Below are positions 49,801 through 57,900 of a stretch of DNA of 64,000 nucleotides, piece after piece. Below the pieces are notes generated by a model. The model made no database searches and had not been told where the DNA came from. It worked only from the letters and a program-made list of their open reading frames with translations. Origin of the DNA: a virus; IMG/VR virus record IMGVR_UViG_3300036402_000303, positions 1 through 64,000 of that record. One strand, written 5' to 3'. The translations under genes and the position numbers were made by a program. Position 1 is the first letter of the stretch. Each line of letters starts with the position of its first letter.

Positions 49801-50474
49801 ACTTCACCGCGCTGTTTCCGGATTTTGCCGGCGTGGTCACCGAATCCGCCGATGCGCTGGCCGCGGCCAACGACCGCTTCAAGGCGATGACGGAGACCAT
49901 CAACGACTATCTCGACAGCCTGCAGCTCGGCGACAAGTCGATCCTGAACCCGCAGGAACAGCTGAAGGCCGCGCAATCCCAGTTCAACGCCCAGCTGGCG
50001 CTGGCGCAATCCGGCAACGCCGATGCGATGGGGACCATCACGCAATATGCCTCGGCACTGCTGGATCAGGCCAAGGGTTTCTATGCATCGTCGGCGGGTT
50101 ACGGCGATGTCTACAGCGCGGTGACGGAAGCGCTTCGCGGCCTCACCGGTGGGCAGGGTGTGATTGCGGGCACCGGCGCAGCGATGCTGCAGCAGACCAG
50201 CCTGGCGGGTCCGCAGCTGCAGTCCAATGCCGCGCTCGCGGTCACGCAGCCACTTGCATCGCGGATCACCGCAAGCAACGACAACGGCCAGTATTTCGTC
50301 AATCTCGGCCAGCAGCTGGTGCAGGCCATGGCCGGTTGCTCGATGGGGGAAATCAGCGCGATGCGCGAGGAGAATGAAAAACTGCGCGCCGAGGTGCGGA
50401 ACCTGATCACGGCGGTGGAGGGCAACAGGCCGAGGGCGCCGCGGCCCTCGGCACGCACGGGGACGAACGGATGA
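46875..50474 (+). CDS. Tail tape-measure protein of the prophage
   Basis: A 1199-residue helical protein: N-terminal coiled-coil region (ETSQKLARLGQAQDAVAESS), hydrophobic stretches at ~130-220 (SVALVAVAGGIVTATNLAG, LLGTVGLVVNAAMMVADAW), a second hydrophobic region near 470-500 and a long Ala/Gln-rich helical tail (SILNPQEQLKAAQSQFNAQLALAQ). Its length would set the tail length. It is unrelated in sequence to the orphan tape measure at 13276. Confidence 0.85.
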   Translation: MATSLQTIRRMTIESRAVGVDETSQKLARLGQAQDAVAESSEKATAQTSAYERALDSQRRALDMTTRLSAELARDRMAMSAQLQQQNAMLVAANDNSAKSFTVMGLEAAEAANHLRVAGEAAYLFSPAFREVVNGMAAPALRGASVALVAVAGGIVTATNLAGTGLVKLGTSAALASTGLTPVAASITSAGLAMQAFNPSVAGVAATILGRLLPALRLLGTVGLVVNAAMMVADAWELGGKKLEEYRKIAEKAAATDLSTAFFQRITKAATDAKLPVDDLTASMRKLSEVSAEKLGGSDLQNRLDQLTKAGNFKGNTGVGQLAAANTTEEKFRAIVSLVDQAMLKGERLAALDLTSKFLSPATQEALTKDSEYLGKMLASADKISATKLVSDEDIGAALELQNRYDAAVKILETRWHPIQDLLTAAGVKMQTAWVGIVEAVATAVDWITRLVMKIGEIPQTFWDYIKKGAAASVSLAVGAVPVVGPALSLGARIATSGGEGDVAAVDEKTKAYGRLAAGLRNVNAVQQKTAEINAIQSAVWKDASKPIETATKAALEHKDALIRAMDAVEKYILTTEAAAKSVGAGVFEQEKAKVVAQLTAAAQRDGKTNLAQYAAAWDELGNRAGAAAQKLALANAQSQADFAGKTMFMSPSDLAAANVMKNIYGDAWQSHMDDALAKQIKMNSLLGDVKNTAQQFAQTFVQGLMQGKSGMDALVAAADQLAGKLANDGIANLMSLNPEQMGVGALQLGASALISMFTGDQKAKKQLEEAKKQWEGMTSQVNAFNAAAAGVDLGPLTNELNSLFSSFRTLAHAAAEAHDEAGRTRVGNTLYKGAMRVISEFERGTDTLNPLQQSIKAVNDEAAGLKDTLAEISAANHWSFDTSGIDAAVKVKIQNLIKNAMDTFTDSLTSRLNAANGQGYLNDATALAKRRQQDLSDAAILGNDPALLAQISAVFHAEAQKIVNDAGLVGAEFADFTALFPDFAGVVTESADALAAANDRFKAMTETINDYLDSLQLGDKSILNPQEQLKAAQSQFNAQLALAQSGNADAMGTITQYASALLDQAKGFYASSAGYGDVYSAVTEALRGLTGGQGVIAGTGAAMLQQTSLAGPQLQSNAALAVTQPLASRITASNDNGQYFVNLGQQLVQAMAGCSMGEISAMREENEKLRAEVRNLITAVEGNRPRAPRPSARTGTNG

Positions 50475-50835
50475 GCGCGCTGATTTCTAGTTTGGCTTCG
50501 TTTGGTCGCGAACTTCCCCGGTCCTTAGAATTGCCCGATCTAAGAGGTCGGAAAGGACCGATTTTGCCTCGTTCTGAATTTCTTCGGGATATTGGTCTAG
50601 CCCAGCTGCGAAGTCTGATTGGAGGGCCTGCAACAGGGCTTTCTGCTTCAACTGATCCGGATCGTTGCCCGCCATCGCGAATAGAAGGCCCATTGTGCAG
50701 ATGGCCATGGCTTCGCTCGCCGCGAGACGCGCGATCACCTGTTTCTCAAAATTACTCATGTTCCGTCCCCCCTCGTGAGATCCCCGAGTCTGGTGGTGCT
50801 GGCGGCTCTGTCAAGAGTGACGGCGGATGAGCGCG
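50468..50835. repeat. 12-bp direct repeats flanking a moron gene
   Basis: CGGATGAGCGCG occurs at 50468-50479 (end of the tape-measure gene) and at 50824-50835 (start of the next tail gene). Both copies contain an ATG in a start-codon context, and between them lies only the opposite-strand gene 50487-50759. The arrangement suggests the moron was inserted between tape measure and the following tail gene with a duplication of the junction. Confidence 0.5.
50487..50759 (-). CDS. Moron: hypothetical protein, 90 aa
   Basis: The only minus-strand gene within the tail operon: MSNFEKQVIARLAASEAMAI then PDQLKQKALLQALQSDFAAG and SVLSDLLDRAILRTGEV. A helical, soluble protein of unknown role. Lower GC and direct-repeat flanks suggest late insertion. 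It may be expressed from the lysogen. Confidence 0.65.
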   Translation of the reverse strand: MSNFEKQVIARLAASEAMAICTMGLLFAMAGNDPDQLKQKALLQALQSDFAAGLDQYPEEIQNEAKSVLSDLLDRAILRTGEVRDQTKPN

Positions 50836-51219
50836 ACCAGCTACGCCCGCCGCAAGATCGTCGATGATCTCACCGGCGTTGCTTCCTATTCACCGCCGCC
50901 GCTGTGGCTGTCACTGCATACCGCCGATCCTGGTGTCAGCGGCTCGCACGCCTTCGAAGTCAGCGGCGGCGGCTATGCGCGCCAGCCGCTGGCCGGCGTC
51001 ATGGGCGCGGCGGACGCCGACGGGATCAGCGTCAATACCACTGTGATCAATTTCGGGCCGGCCAGCGCCGACTGGGGCACCATCATCTATCTCGCGATCG
51101 AGGATGCCGCCACGGGCGGCAACATGATGTCTCCCGGCGTACCGGCGATGCCGCGCACCATCACCTCGGGACAACCGCTGCAGATCCCGGTCGGCCGGCT
51201 GCGGCTGCGACTGACCTGA
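50827..51219 (+). CDS. Tail protein, 130 aa (paralogue 1)
   Basis: Reads SYARRKIVDDLTGVASYSPP, WLSLHTADPGVSGSHAFEV and DWGTIIYLAIEDAATGGNMM. The phrase S-L-H-T-A-D-P-G is shared with the next gene (A-L-H-T-A-D-P-G), so the two are diverged paralogues of a common phage tail/fibre-associated module. Confidence 0.65.
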   Translation: MSATSYARRKIVDDLTGVASYSPPPLWLSLHTADPGVSGSHAFEVSGGGYARQPLAGVMGAADADGISVNTTVINFGPASADWGTIIYLAIEDAATGGNMMSPGVPAMPRTITSGQPLQIPVGRLRLRLT

Positions 51220-51277
51220 CCACTCTCATTTCTCCAACCTCAATCCGCGGCTCTCCAGCTTCTGAAAAGGAAAACCT

Positions 51278-51709
51278 ATGTCCAAGGGCGACACTTTCGA
51301 AAACGATCTCATGAAGCTGATCTTCAACGCCACGGCGATCGCCAACATCGCGGACAACGCGGCATCCTCGCCGCTGACCAGCCTCTATGTCGCCCTGCAC
51401 ACCGCCGATCCCGGCGAGGCGGGTGTCCAGACCACCAGCGAAATCTCCTACACCGGCTATGCCCGCGTGGCGGTGTTGCGCACATCAGGTGGCTGGACGA
51501 TCGTCGGCAACAGCGTATCGCCCGTGGCCGATATCTCGTTTCCGATTTCGACCGGCGGCACCGGTGGCACCGCGACCCATGCGTCCGTTGGCGTGGCCGC
51601 CAGCGGCGGCAGCAAAATTCTTTATAGCGGTGCGCTGTCGCCGAACATCGTGGTCACCACCGGCGTCACGCCGATTATCACCACGGGTTCCTCCATTTCC
51701 GAGGACTGA
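51278..51709 (+). CDS. Tail protein, 143 aa (paralogue 2)
   Basis: Reads FENDLMKLIFNATAIANIAD, SLYVALHTADPGEAGVQTTS and YTGYARVAVLRTSGGW. Same order of motifs as the preceding gene (helix, L-H-T-A-D-P-G, Y-A-R). Starts behind AAAGGAAAACC. Probably a structural tail-tip component. Confidence 0.65.
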   Translation: MSKGDTFENDLMKLIFNATAIANIADNAASSPLTSLYVALHTADPGEAGVQTTSEISYTGYARVAVLRTSGGWTIVGNSVSPVADISFPISTGGTGGTATHASVGVAASGGSKILYSGALSPNIVVTTGVTPIITTGSSISED

Positions 51710-51743
51710 TCGGTCCTTCAACCCCTCTTAAAGGGAGGGACCG

Positions 51744-52475
51744 ATGTTTCTCAGGGGTCCGTTTACACAATTTCCGTTCCTGGATGCCGGCGCGCGCGGT
51801 GCGCAGCTGGTCGCAGCCAGCACGTCCGTTGTCGCTTTCGTCGGCAGCTCCGGCGGCACGATCTGGAACGCGTCCGGAACCGGCACGGCGTCGTTCCGCG
51901 GCAGCTCCGGCGCGGTGTGGTCGGCAAACGGGACCGGTAGCAGCGTCCTTAAGGCCGCCTCCGGCGCGCGGCTGACAGCAGCTGGTACCGGTTCGACCGC
52001 CTTTAAGGCGGCTTCCGGCGCACGGCTCTCCGCGGCCGGCAGCGGCGCGGCGCTGTTTCGGTACGGCGTCAAGTTCACGATGCCGGGCGCTGCCACGTCG
52101 GCGCTCAAGGGTGCGGCAGGCGCGCGTTGGTCCGCGGCCGGTACTGGCAGCACAAGCTTCAAGGCGGCGGCCGGCGCGCGGCTGTCGGCGGCTGGTTTGG
52201 CCACAAGTTCGCTCAAGGCGTCATCGGGCGCGCGCTGGGCGCCAGCTGGCGCGGGCTCTACTACCTTCCGCGGCTCTACCGGCGCGCGGCTGCTCGCGGC
52301 AGGGCAGGCGTCCTCGCTGCTGTTCAGTGCCGGCGGCACCCGCTGGATCGCGACCTACAGCTCTACGGCGATCTTCGCCGGCTCCACCGCCTGGGACGTC
52401 ATGCTGTCCGACGACCATGCGCCGATCGCCTATTTCGCCGAAATTGAGCCCTGGGTTCTTACCGACAGGTCCTGA
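51744..52475 (+). CDS. Repetitive Ala/Gly/Ser-rich tail protein
   Basis: After MFLRGPFTQFPFLDAGARGA the protein consists of eight or more ~22-residue repeats of the form GTGSTxFKAASGARLSAAG, then a short globular tail (DDHAPIAYFAEIEPWVLTDR). The repeats are likely beta-helix or spacer-like, as in tail fibre shafts. Its stop shares one base with the next ATG. Confidence 0.65.
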   Translation: MFLRGPFTQFPFLDAGARGAQLVAASTSVVAFVGSSGGTIWNASGTGTASFRGSSGAVWSANGTGSSVLKAASGARLTAAGTGSTAFKAASGARLSAAGSGAALFRYGVKFTMPGAATSALKGAAGARWSAAGTGSTSFKAAAGARLSAAGLATSSLKASSGARWAPAGAGSTTFRGSTGARLLAAGQASSLLFSAGGTRWIATYSSTAIFAGSTAWDVMLSDDHAPIAYFAEIEPWVLTDRS

Positions 52476-54064
52476 TGATGTTCTCCGGCTATCCCATCAG
52501 CTCACAGCCCTTGTCCGCCAGCGGACGGGAGATGCGCGTCTATTTCGACATGGGGCTCGATCTCGGCGCGGACCTGACGCTGAAGATCTATGTCACCACA
52601 GCTGCAGGCTATGCCACGCTGCCGACGGATTCACCTGCGAGCCAGCCGTTCAAGGGCGTGCTGAAAAGCTTTTCATTTCAGCGCTCGATCATGCAGGGGG
52701 ACATCGGCCAGTTCGCTACCGGCACGGGTACGCTGGTGATCTCCAACGACGACGCGGATTATGACTATCTGCCGCTGAGCTACGCGATCGACGGGCGCCC
52801 GATCACGATCCGGGTCGGGAGGCGCGACGGCTCCTATGCCGACACCTTCCGGCTGGCGCGGCTGACGGCGAGCGGCTGGAAAATCGGCGTCGATAACATC
52901 ACCATCAATCTGGTCGACTTCAGCTACAAGCTCGAAGTGCCGATGCAGACCAACGTCTATGGCGGGACGGGTGGCGTCGATGGCGGCGCGGACTTGGCCG
53001 GTAAACGCAAGCCGCTGTGCTTTGGCAGCACCCTGAACGTCACCGCGGTGTTCCTGGTTCCGAACCTTTTCATCTACCAGGTGCATGACGGCGCGGTGCA
53101 GGCGATCGACGTCGTCTATATCAGGGGCATCGCGCTGACGCTGGGTTCCAACTATGCGAATTACGCGGCGCTCGTGGCAGCCGCGGTTCCGTTCGGTCAG
53201 TACGCAACCTGCACAGCACTGGGCCTGTTCAAGCTTTCGGTGGCCGCCGATGGCCAGGTCACGGCCGACGTCAGGGGCGACACGCTCGACGGTTATATCG
53301 TCAGGACTGCGGATATCGTGCGCTGGGCGCTGCGACACCGGACGGTGCTCCTCGATCCCGACGATCTCGACACCGCTTCCTTCGCGGCGGTGAACGCGGC
53401 GCAGCCGGCGCCGATCAATTATTTTCTCGGGCCCGACGACAATCTGACCGTGGCGGCCTTCATCGAGAACATCATGGGCGGCATCGGCGGCTGGGGTGGC
53501 CACAAGCTCGACGGCACTTTCGAGGTTCGCATCTTCCGCGCGCCCGCCGGCAACCCGCTGGCGCGCTTCAACCGCGGCGACATGGTCGGCGACGGCGATA
53601 TCGAACGCGACGAACTGCCTGCGGCTTACAACCCGCCGCGCTGGCGCTGGCGCGTGATCTATGCGCGGAACTGGACCGTGCAGCCCGATCTGTCCGGCAA
53701 CGTCACGGCCGCCCACAAGGCCTTCGTCGCCGAGCCCTATCGCCTGGCGGACGCGACCAGCACCACCATCCGGACCGATCATCCGTTCGCCCAGGATCGC
53801 GATCCGGTACCCTCGTACTTTTCGCTCAAGGCCGATGCCGACGCGGAAGCGGCGCGGCTGATCGCGCTGTTCAAGACGACGCGGGCGATTTACCGCTTTC
53901 CGGTTCCCCGCCGCGGCCTGCGCCGCGACATAGGAGACGAAATCGAGGTGACGCACCCCCGCTTCGATCTCACCCAGGGACGCAACATGATCGTGGTCGA
54001 AACCGGCGTCAAAGTCGTGACCTCGGCCGATATCGATACTGTCGAGATGTCGGCTTATGGCTAA
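52475..54064 (+). CDS. Tail tip/hub protein, 529 aa
   Basis: Reads RVYFDMGLDLGADLTLKIYV, SFSFQRSIMQGDIGQFATGT, YDYLPLSYAIDGRPITIRVG and ends with HPRFDLTQGRNMIVVETGVK. It is a mixed beta protein that fits the baseplate hub family of siphophage tail tips in size and position. No catalytic motif seen. Overlaps the next gene by 8 nt. Confidence 0.6.
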   Translation: MMFSGYPISSQPLSASGREMRVYFDMGLDLGADLTLKIYVTTAAGYATLPTDSPASQPFKGVLKSFSFQRSIMQGDIGQFATGTGTLVISNDDADYDYLPLSYAIDGRPITIRVGRRDGSYADTFRLARLTASGWKIGVDNITINLVDFSYKLEVPMQTNVYGGTGGVDGGADLAGKRKPLCFGSTLNVTAVFLVPNLFIYQVHDGAVQAIDVVYIRGIALTLGSNYANYAALVAAAVPFGQYATCTALGLFKLSVAADGQVTADVRGDTLDGYIVRTADIVRWALRHRTVLLDPDDLDTASFAAVNAAQPAPINYFLGPDDNLTVAAFIENIMGGIGGWGGHKLDGTFEVRIFRAPAGNPLARFNRGDMVGDGDIERDELPAAYNPPRWRWRVIYARNWTVQPDLSGNVTAAHKAFVAEPYRLADATSTTIRTDHPFAQDRDPVPSYFSLKADADAEAARLIALFKTTRAIYRFPVPRRGLRRDIGDEIEVTHPRFDLTQGRNMIVVETGVKVVTSADIDTVEMSAYG

Positions 54065-54839
54065 TTGCAGCATCCTCATCGACAACCTCGCCGATGACGG
54101 GACGGTGGCGGCTTCCAGCCAGGAGCTGACCATGCCGGCGTCCAACCTGAAGACGCCGCACCCCTCGATCCGCTGGCGCAGCCGCTCCAGCGCCGACTGG
54201 TTCGTGCTCGACAAGGGTAGCGTCCGCGTCGCCGATATCGTGATGGTGGGCGGTCTAACGTGCGGCCCCAACGCCACGGTGCGGTTGCGGCTGTCCTCGA
54301 TCGACGCGGCGGGGGTAGCCGCCGACATCCTGGACACGGGTCCGATCGCCAACGGCGATCGGCATTTCGACATCGAATATGGCTCGTTCGTCTGGCAATT
54401 GGCGGCCCCTGACGCATGGCGCTACCAGCGCTTCGATATCAGCGATCCCGATGCGGATTTCGTCCAAGCCGGCAGCGTGGTCGACGGCCTCTCCGATACC
54501 TTCCAGTATAATTTTGCCCCGGGCGGATCAATCCAGCATGTCGATCGCAGCCGGGTGGCAGGAACGTCTTCCGGTATCACGCTGACCTGGGACGACAACA
54601 CCTTCCGCCGGATCGACCTGTCGTTCGACTGGGTGACGGCCGCGCAGCGCTATGGCGTGATCGAGCGGCTCGACCGCGTCAAGGGCCGCAAGCGCAACGT
54701 GCTGCTGATCACGGATCCGGAAAGCGACAACCTGCCGCGGGATTCGATTTACGGCCTGGTGACCGAGCAGACGCCGATCAACTTCGGGCCGGTGTTCGAC
54801 ATTTTCGGCAAGCAGCTGCGCATCGACGAGAGGATCTAG
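54057..54839 (+). CDS. Tail tip protein, 260 aa
   Basis: A beta-rich protein (SILIDNLADDGTVAASSQEL, RVADIVMVGGLTCGPNATVR, SFDWVTAAQRYGVIERLDRV). Found after the hub-type gene; likely a tip or receptor-contact component. No family assigned. Confidence 0.55.
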   Translation: MANCSILIDNLADDGTVAASSQELTMPASNLKTPHPSIRWRSRSSADWFVLDKGSVRVADIVMVGGLTCGPNATVRLRLSSIDAAGVAADILDTGPIANGDRHFDIEYGSFVWQLAAPDAWRYQRFDISDPDADFVQAGSVVDGLSDTFQYNFAPGGSIQHVDRSRVAGTSSGITLTWDDNTFRRIDLSFDWVTAAQRYGVIERLDRVKGRKRNVLLITDPESDNLPRDSIYGLVTEQTPINFGPVFDIFGKQLRIDERI

Positions 54840-54841
54840 AG

Positions 54842-55066
54842 GTGAGGCCGGAACAAGAGCAACACGACGATCACTGTATGATGCGTGAGTTTTACATTCG
54901 TCTCACACGCGAACGGCGGCGAGACCGTCTCTGGTACCGCGGGACGGTGTCGAGGATGACGCAGCTGAACCAACTCGCCCGACGTGGCGATGCCGCTTGC
55001 TATGGCTGGCTCAAGGATTTCTGGCGAAGGCAGCTGACTGCTTCGAAACTTCAAAGGACCTGCTGA
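54842..55066 (+). CDS. Small basic protein, 74 aa
   Basis: Begins at a GTG two bases after the previous stop: RPEQEQHDDHCMMREFYIRL then TRERRRDRLWYRGTVSRMTQ. Rich in Arg and Cys. Its stop overlaps the next start. Unknown role; it could be a tail chaperone or moron. Confidence 0.5.
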   Translation: MRPEQEQHDDHCMMREFYIRLTRERRRDRLWYRGTVSRMTQLNQLARRGDAACYGWLKDFWRRQLTASKLQRTC

Positions 55067-55929
55067 TGGCCTTCATTCCGCCGAAGGACCGGGTGCTCGA
55101 GCGTTCGACCTCGAACAGCCAGTCCGTGTTCACCGTGACCGGTGCGGCCGACTCCTCGTTTAACGCCTTCAGCGCCTCGATGGCGGTCGGCGATTTCACG
55201 ACCGGAGGCGTGGTGGAAGCGGGCGTCGCTTTCAAATCGGGCAAGCTGACCTATACCGCGACTAACGAGATTACCATCGACAGCACCGGGTTCGAAAGCA
55301 AAGGCACCTTCTCGCCCGGCGGCGTCAAGGAAGTGTTCATGGGGCTTCCGGGCTCGCGCGCGCCGCTGCTCGATCGCCCCGCCAGCTTCACCGATACGAC
55401 CGATGCGTCGTCTTCAAGCGCTGGCGGCGCCTTCACCATCGCGGGCGGCCTTGCCGTTGCCAAGAAGCTCTACGCCGGCGCGGCGTCGTTCTTTACGGGC
55501 ATTGCGTCGTTTTTGAACGCGACGGCCTCGACGTCGACCACGACAGGCGCTGTGGTGATCGCTGGCGGCTTGGGTGTCGGCGGGCAGGTTACGGCAAACA
55601 ATTTTGTCGGGACGGCCTCGCCTTTCACGCTGGACGGTAGCCCTCAAGTCGGCGTGAATGTCACGGCTGGCAGCAGCGGGATAATCATGCCCGTCAGTCA
55701 ATATGCCCTGCTGTTCATTGCCGAGCAGACGTCGATCGGCGCGACGGCGTTTGTGATGATCACTAACACTGTCGCGACCATCGTATCGCAATCTAATCCG
55801 GGTCAGTACATTACTGGCACGTCTCCCGGCAGCGTCTTTTCTATCGGCCAGGACGGCACGAATTTCAGGATCTACAACGGGACCGCCGCGTCGCACTTGT
55901 TCAAGTGCCTTATCATTCGCGCGGCCTAA
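55066..55929 (+). CDS. Tail fibre protein, 287 aa
   Basis: Starts at ATG 55066 (MAFIPPKDRVLERSTSNSQS). The N-terminal ~105 residues (TGAADSSFNAFSASMAVGDF, SFKSGKLTY, KGTFSPGGVKEVFMGLPGSR) are shared with the collar-domain fibre at 56275, so they form a common attachment domain. The rest is beta-rich with Thr/Ser repeats and may be a short fibre tip. Confidence 0.65.
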   Translation: MAFIPPKDRVLERSTSNSQSVFTVTGAADSSFNAFSASMAVGDFTTGGVVEAGVAFKSGKLTYTATNEITIDSTGFESKGTFSPGGVKEVFMGLPGSRAPLLDRPASFTDTTDASSSSAGGAFTIAGGLAVAKKLYAGAASFFTGIASFLNATASTSTTTGAVVIAGGLGVGGQVTANNFVGTASPFTLDGSPQVGVNVTAGSSGIIMPVSQYALLFIAEQTSIGATAFVMITNTVATIVSQSNPGQYITGTSPGSVFSIGQDGTNFRIYNGTAASHLFKCLIIRAA

Positions 55930-55942
55930 CAGGGGGAAGCAC

Positions 55943-56269
55943 ATGGCACTAGCACTTGGCACGGAAAGCGTCGTCGTGACGTCGCAGGAGCGGACCTGGC
56001 GCATCAACATCGAGACGCCGCTCGGCGGCGATCCGGTTGTGACGATATATCGCGAGACGGTGCGGACCGCGGTGGATGGAACCCTGATTTCCAGAGAGAC
56101 GGCTGCGGGTGTCTCCCGCTCGCTGTCGGATGTCGCCGCGCAATCATTGTCGGTTGCCGGCAACAAATACACCACGGCGGAAATCGCAGGCGTTATCGCG
56201 GCCATTGCCGACACTTGGCGGCAGGAAGATATCGACGCGGCGGCGGCCGCCGTGCGGCCGGGAGCCTGA
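55943..56269 (+). CDS. Tail fibre-associated protein, 108 aa
   Basis: Reads VVTSQERTWRINIETPLGGD, VTIYRETVRTAVDGTLISRE and TTAEIAGVIAAIADTWRQED. Located between two fibre genes; it may be a fibre assembly chaperone or structural linker. No family recognised. Confidence 0.55.
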   Translation: MALALGTESVVVTSQERTWRINIETPLGGDPVVTIYRETVRTAVDGTLISRETAAGVSRSLSDVAAQSLSVAGNKYTTAEIAGVIAAIADTWRQEDIDAAAAAVRPGA

Positions 56270-56274
56270 CACCG

Positions 56275-57432
56275 ATGGCATTCGTTCGTCCCCGCGCGCG
56301 CATCCTCGAAATCTCGACCACGTCCGGCAACGGCCCCTATACGGTGCCCGGTGCCGGCGTCGATCTGTCCCACAACAGTTTTGCGTCGTTCATGAACGTC
56401 GGCGACAGCACGGAAGGCTATGTTGCCGAGCCTGGCGTTGCGATGTGGACGGGGATCCTTACCCGTAGCGCGACCAACCAGATCACATTGACGGCGGTCG
56501 AAGAGGCCAAGGGCACCTTCGGCGCCGGCACCAAGGAGATCGGGGCCAGCCCCCTGGCATCGAGGGCGATGCTTCGCGAGGACATTGCTGGCGCGATCGT
56601 GACCGGCGGTAACGCCGTCAACTATACCGTGTCGAGCTATCGGAAATATTCAACGCTGGCGGAACTCGATGGCAACATCATTGCCTTCACGCCGCACGCT
56701 ACAAACACCGGATTATGCCAGCTCAGTGTGGACGGCATTGGCTTCAGGCCAATGCGCGCCGTGCCGGGGGTCGAGTTGTTTGCCGGCACGTTGATTCAGG
56801 GCACGCCCTACCTGGTGCTCTACAACAACACCGACCAGGTGTTTTATCTGCACGGCATGTTCGGTAATCGGTACAATGTCCCGCTGTTCGGCGGCATGGA
56901 CTACTGGGACACGATCGCTCCGAACAGCGCGTTTATTTTCCCCGCAGGGCAGGCGATAAGCCGAACCGTCTACGCCGCTGCCTTTGCTCGTTGGGGGACG
57001 ACGTATGGTCCGGGCGATGGATCGACGACTTTCAACGTGCCGGATAAGACCGGCCGCGTTTCAGCAATGAAGGAAGCGACGGCGACGCGGCTGACGTCGA
57101 CTCATTTCGGGGGAAATTCGGTGAATCTTGGGGCGGTTGGCGGCTCTGAAAGCCACACACTGACGACTGCCCAACTCGCCTCGCATACGCACGTCAACAC
57201 ATTGATCGATCCGGGGCATGTGCACGCCGAGGGCGCAGATAGTGGTTCAGGTGGGCTTGGCGGTAGAATCGTCGGCACCACGGGTAGCGGAACTAATTCT
57301 GTGGGTAACGGGAATACAACTCAAGCCGCCAATACCGGGATCACGATCACCAATGCCGCTCAGGGTGGCGGTGCTGCTCATCCCAACGTGCCGCCGACCA
57401 TCATCTGCAATTACATCATACGGGTAATATGA
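56275..57432 (+). CDS. Tail fibre with phage collar domain
   Basis: Starts at ATG 56275 (MAFVRPRARILEISTTSGNG). N-terminal domain shared with the previous fibre gene. Residues ~220-262 form a phage tail-collar domain (FPAGQAISRTVYAAAFARWG, FNVPDKTGRVSAMKE), followed by a Gly/His-rich end (LASHTHVNTLIDPGHVH, HPNVPPTIICNYIIRVI). Such proteins contact the host receptor. Confidence 0.75.
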   Translation: MAFVRPRARILEISTTSGNGPYTVPGAGVDLSHNSFASFMNVGDSTEGYVAEPGVAMWTGILTRSATNQITLTAVEEAKGTFGAGTKEIGASPLASRAMLREDIAGAIVTGGNAVNYTVSSYRKYSTLAELDGNIIAFTPHATNTGLCQLSVDGIGFRPMRAVPGVELFAGTLIQGTPYLVLYNNTDQVFYLHGMFGNRYNVPLFGGMDYWDTIAPNSAFIFPAGQAISRTVYAAAFARWGTTYGPGDGSTTFNVPDKTGRVSAMKEATATRLTSTHFGGNSVNLGAVGGSESHTLTTAQLASHTHVNTLIDPGHVHAEGADSGSGGLGGRIVGTTGSGTNSVGNGNTTQAANTGITITNAAQGGGAAHPNVPPTIICNYIIRVI

Positions 57433-57436
57433 GCGC

Positions 57437-57607
57437 CTACCAAGCGTCTAGCTCTTCAAACTCCTCGATTTCAGCAGGAGTCGGTTCTCGATATTCCCAT
57501 TCGCCAGCGCTGTCCCGGCGCCGCATTTTAAGATCGCTCATCGGCCGGGAATAAAAACGCCAGTCGCCTGGGCCGGCCATCTGGAAAATCTTTATCAGGT
57601 TCCACAT
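57437..57607 (-). CDS. Small protein, 56 aa
   Basis: From ATG 57607: MWNLIKIFQMAGPGDWRFYS then RPMSDLKMRRR, SAGEWEYREPTPAEIEEFEE. Soluble, acidic C-terminus. A shorter start at 57541 is possible. It lies on the minus strand 17 nt after the next gene's stop and forms a two-gene moron with it. Confidence 0.5.
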   Translation of the reverse strand: MWNLIKIFQMAGPGDWRFYSRPMSDLKMRRRDSAGEWEYREPTPAEIEEFEELDAW

Positions 57608-57624
57608 TCCGCGAACCTGCCGAT

Positions 57625-57795
57625 CTAGCCGAAACTACGCCGTATCTTTCGATCGGCATCTTGCGCCGCCCGATCGGATTCGGGGATGGGCAAAATGTCG
57701 ATGGCCCGCCGTTTAATGCGTCGCTCTTGGACCCTGTAAGTAACGGCAATAGCTGCAAGCAAAAGTAGACCGGCTGATAGCCAATCATTCCACAT
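57625..57795 (-). CDS. Small membrane protein, 56 aa
   Basis: ATG 57795 behind GGGGGAA: MWNDWLSAGLLLLAAIAVTY, then RVQERRIKRRAIDILPI and a polar tail. One N-terminal membrane span followed by a basic region. Minus-strand moron between fibre and lysis genes. Confidence 0.55.
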   Translation of the reverse strand: MWNDWLSAGLLLLAAIAVTYRVQERRIKRRAIDILPIPESDRAAQDADRKIRRSFG

Positions 57796-57900
57796 AATGT
57801 TCCCCCTGCCTTAAACGGCACGGAACCTACCACCACAACCCCACAGCGAACAAGGCCCCTCCGGGGTCGATAACACCCTTAAGAGAAGGGACTTTGGACT

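Noticed and set aside
52673-54373. 566-codon open frame on the minus strand
   Set aside because: It is antisense to the tail hub and next gene, has His/Arg/Val-rich composition typical of a reversed GC-rich gene, and no ribosome site.
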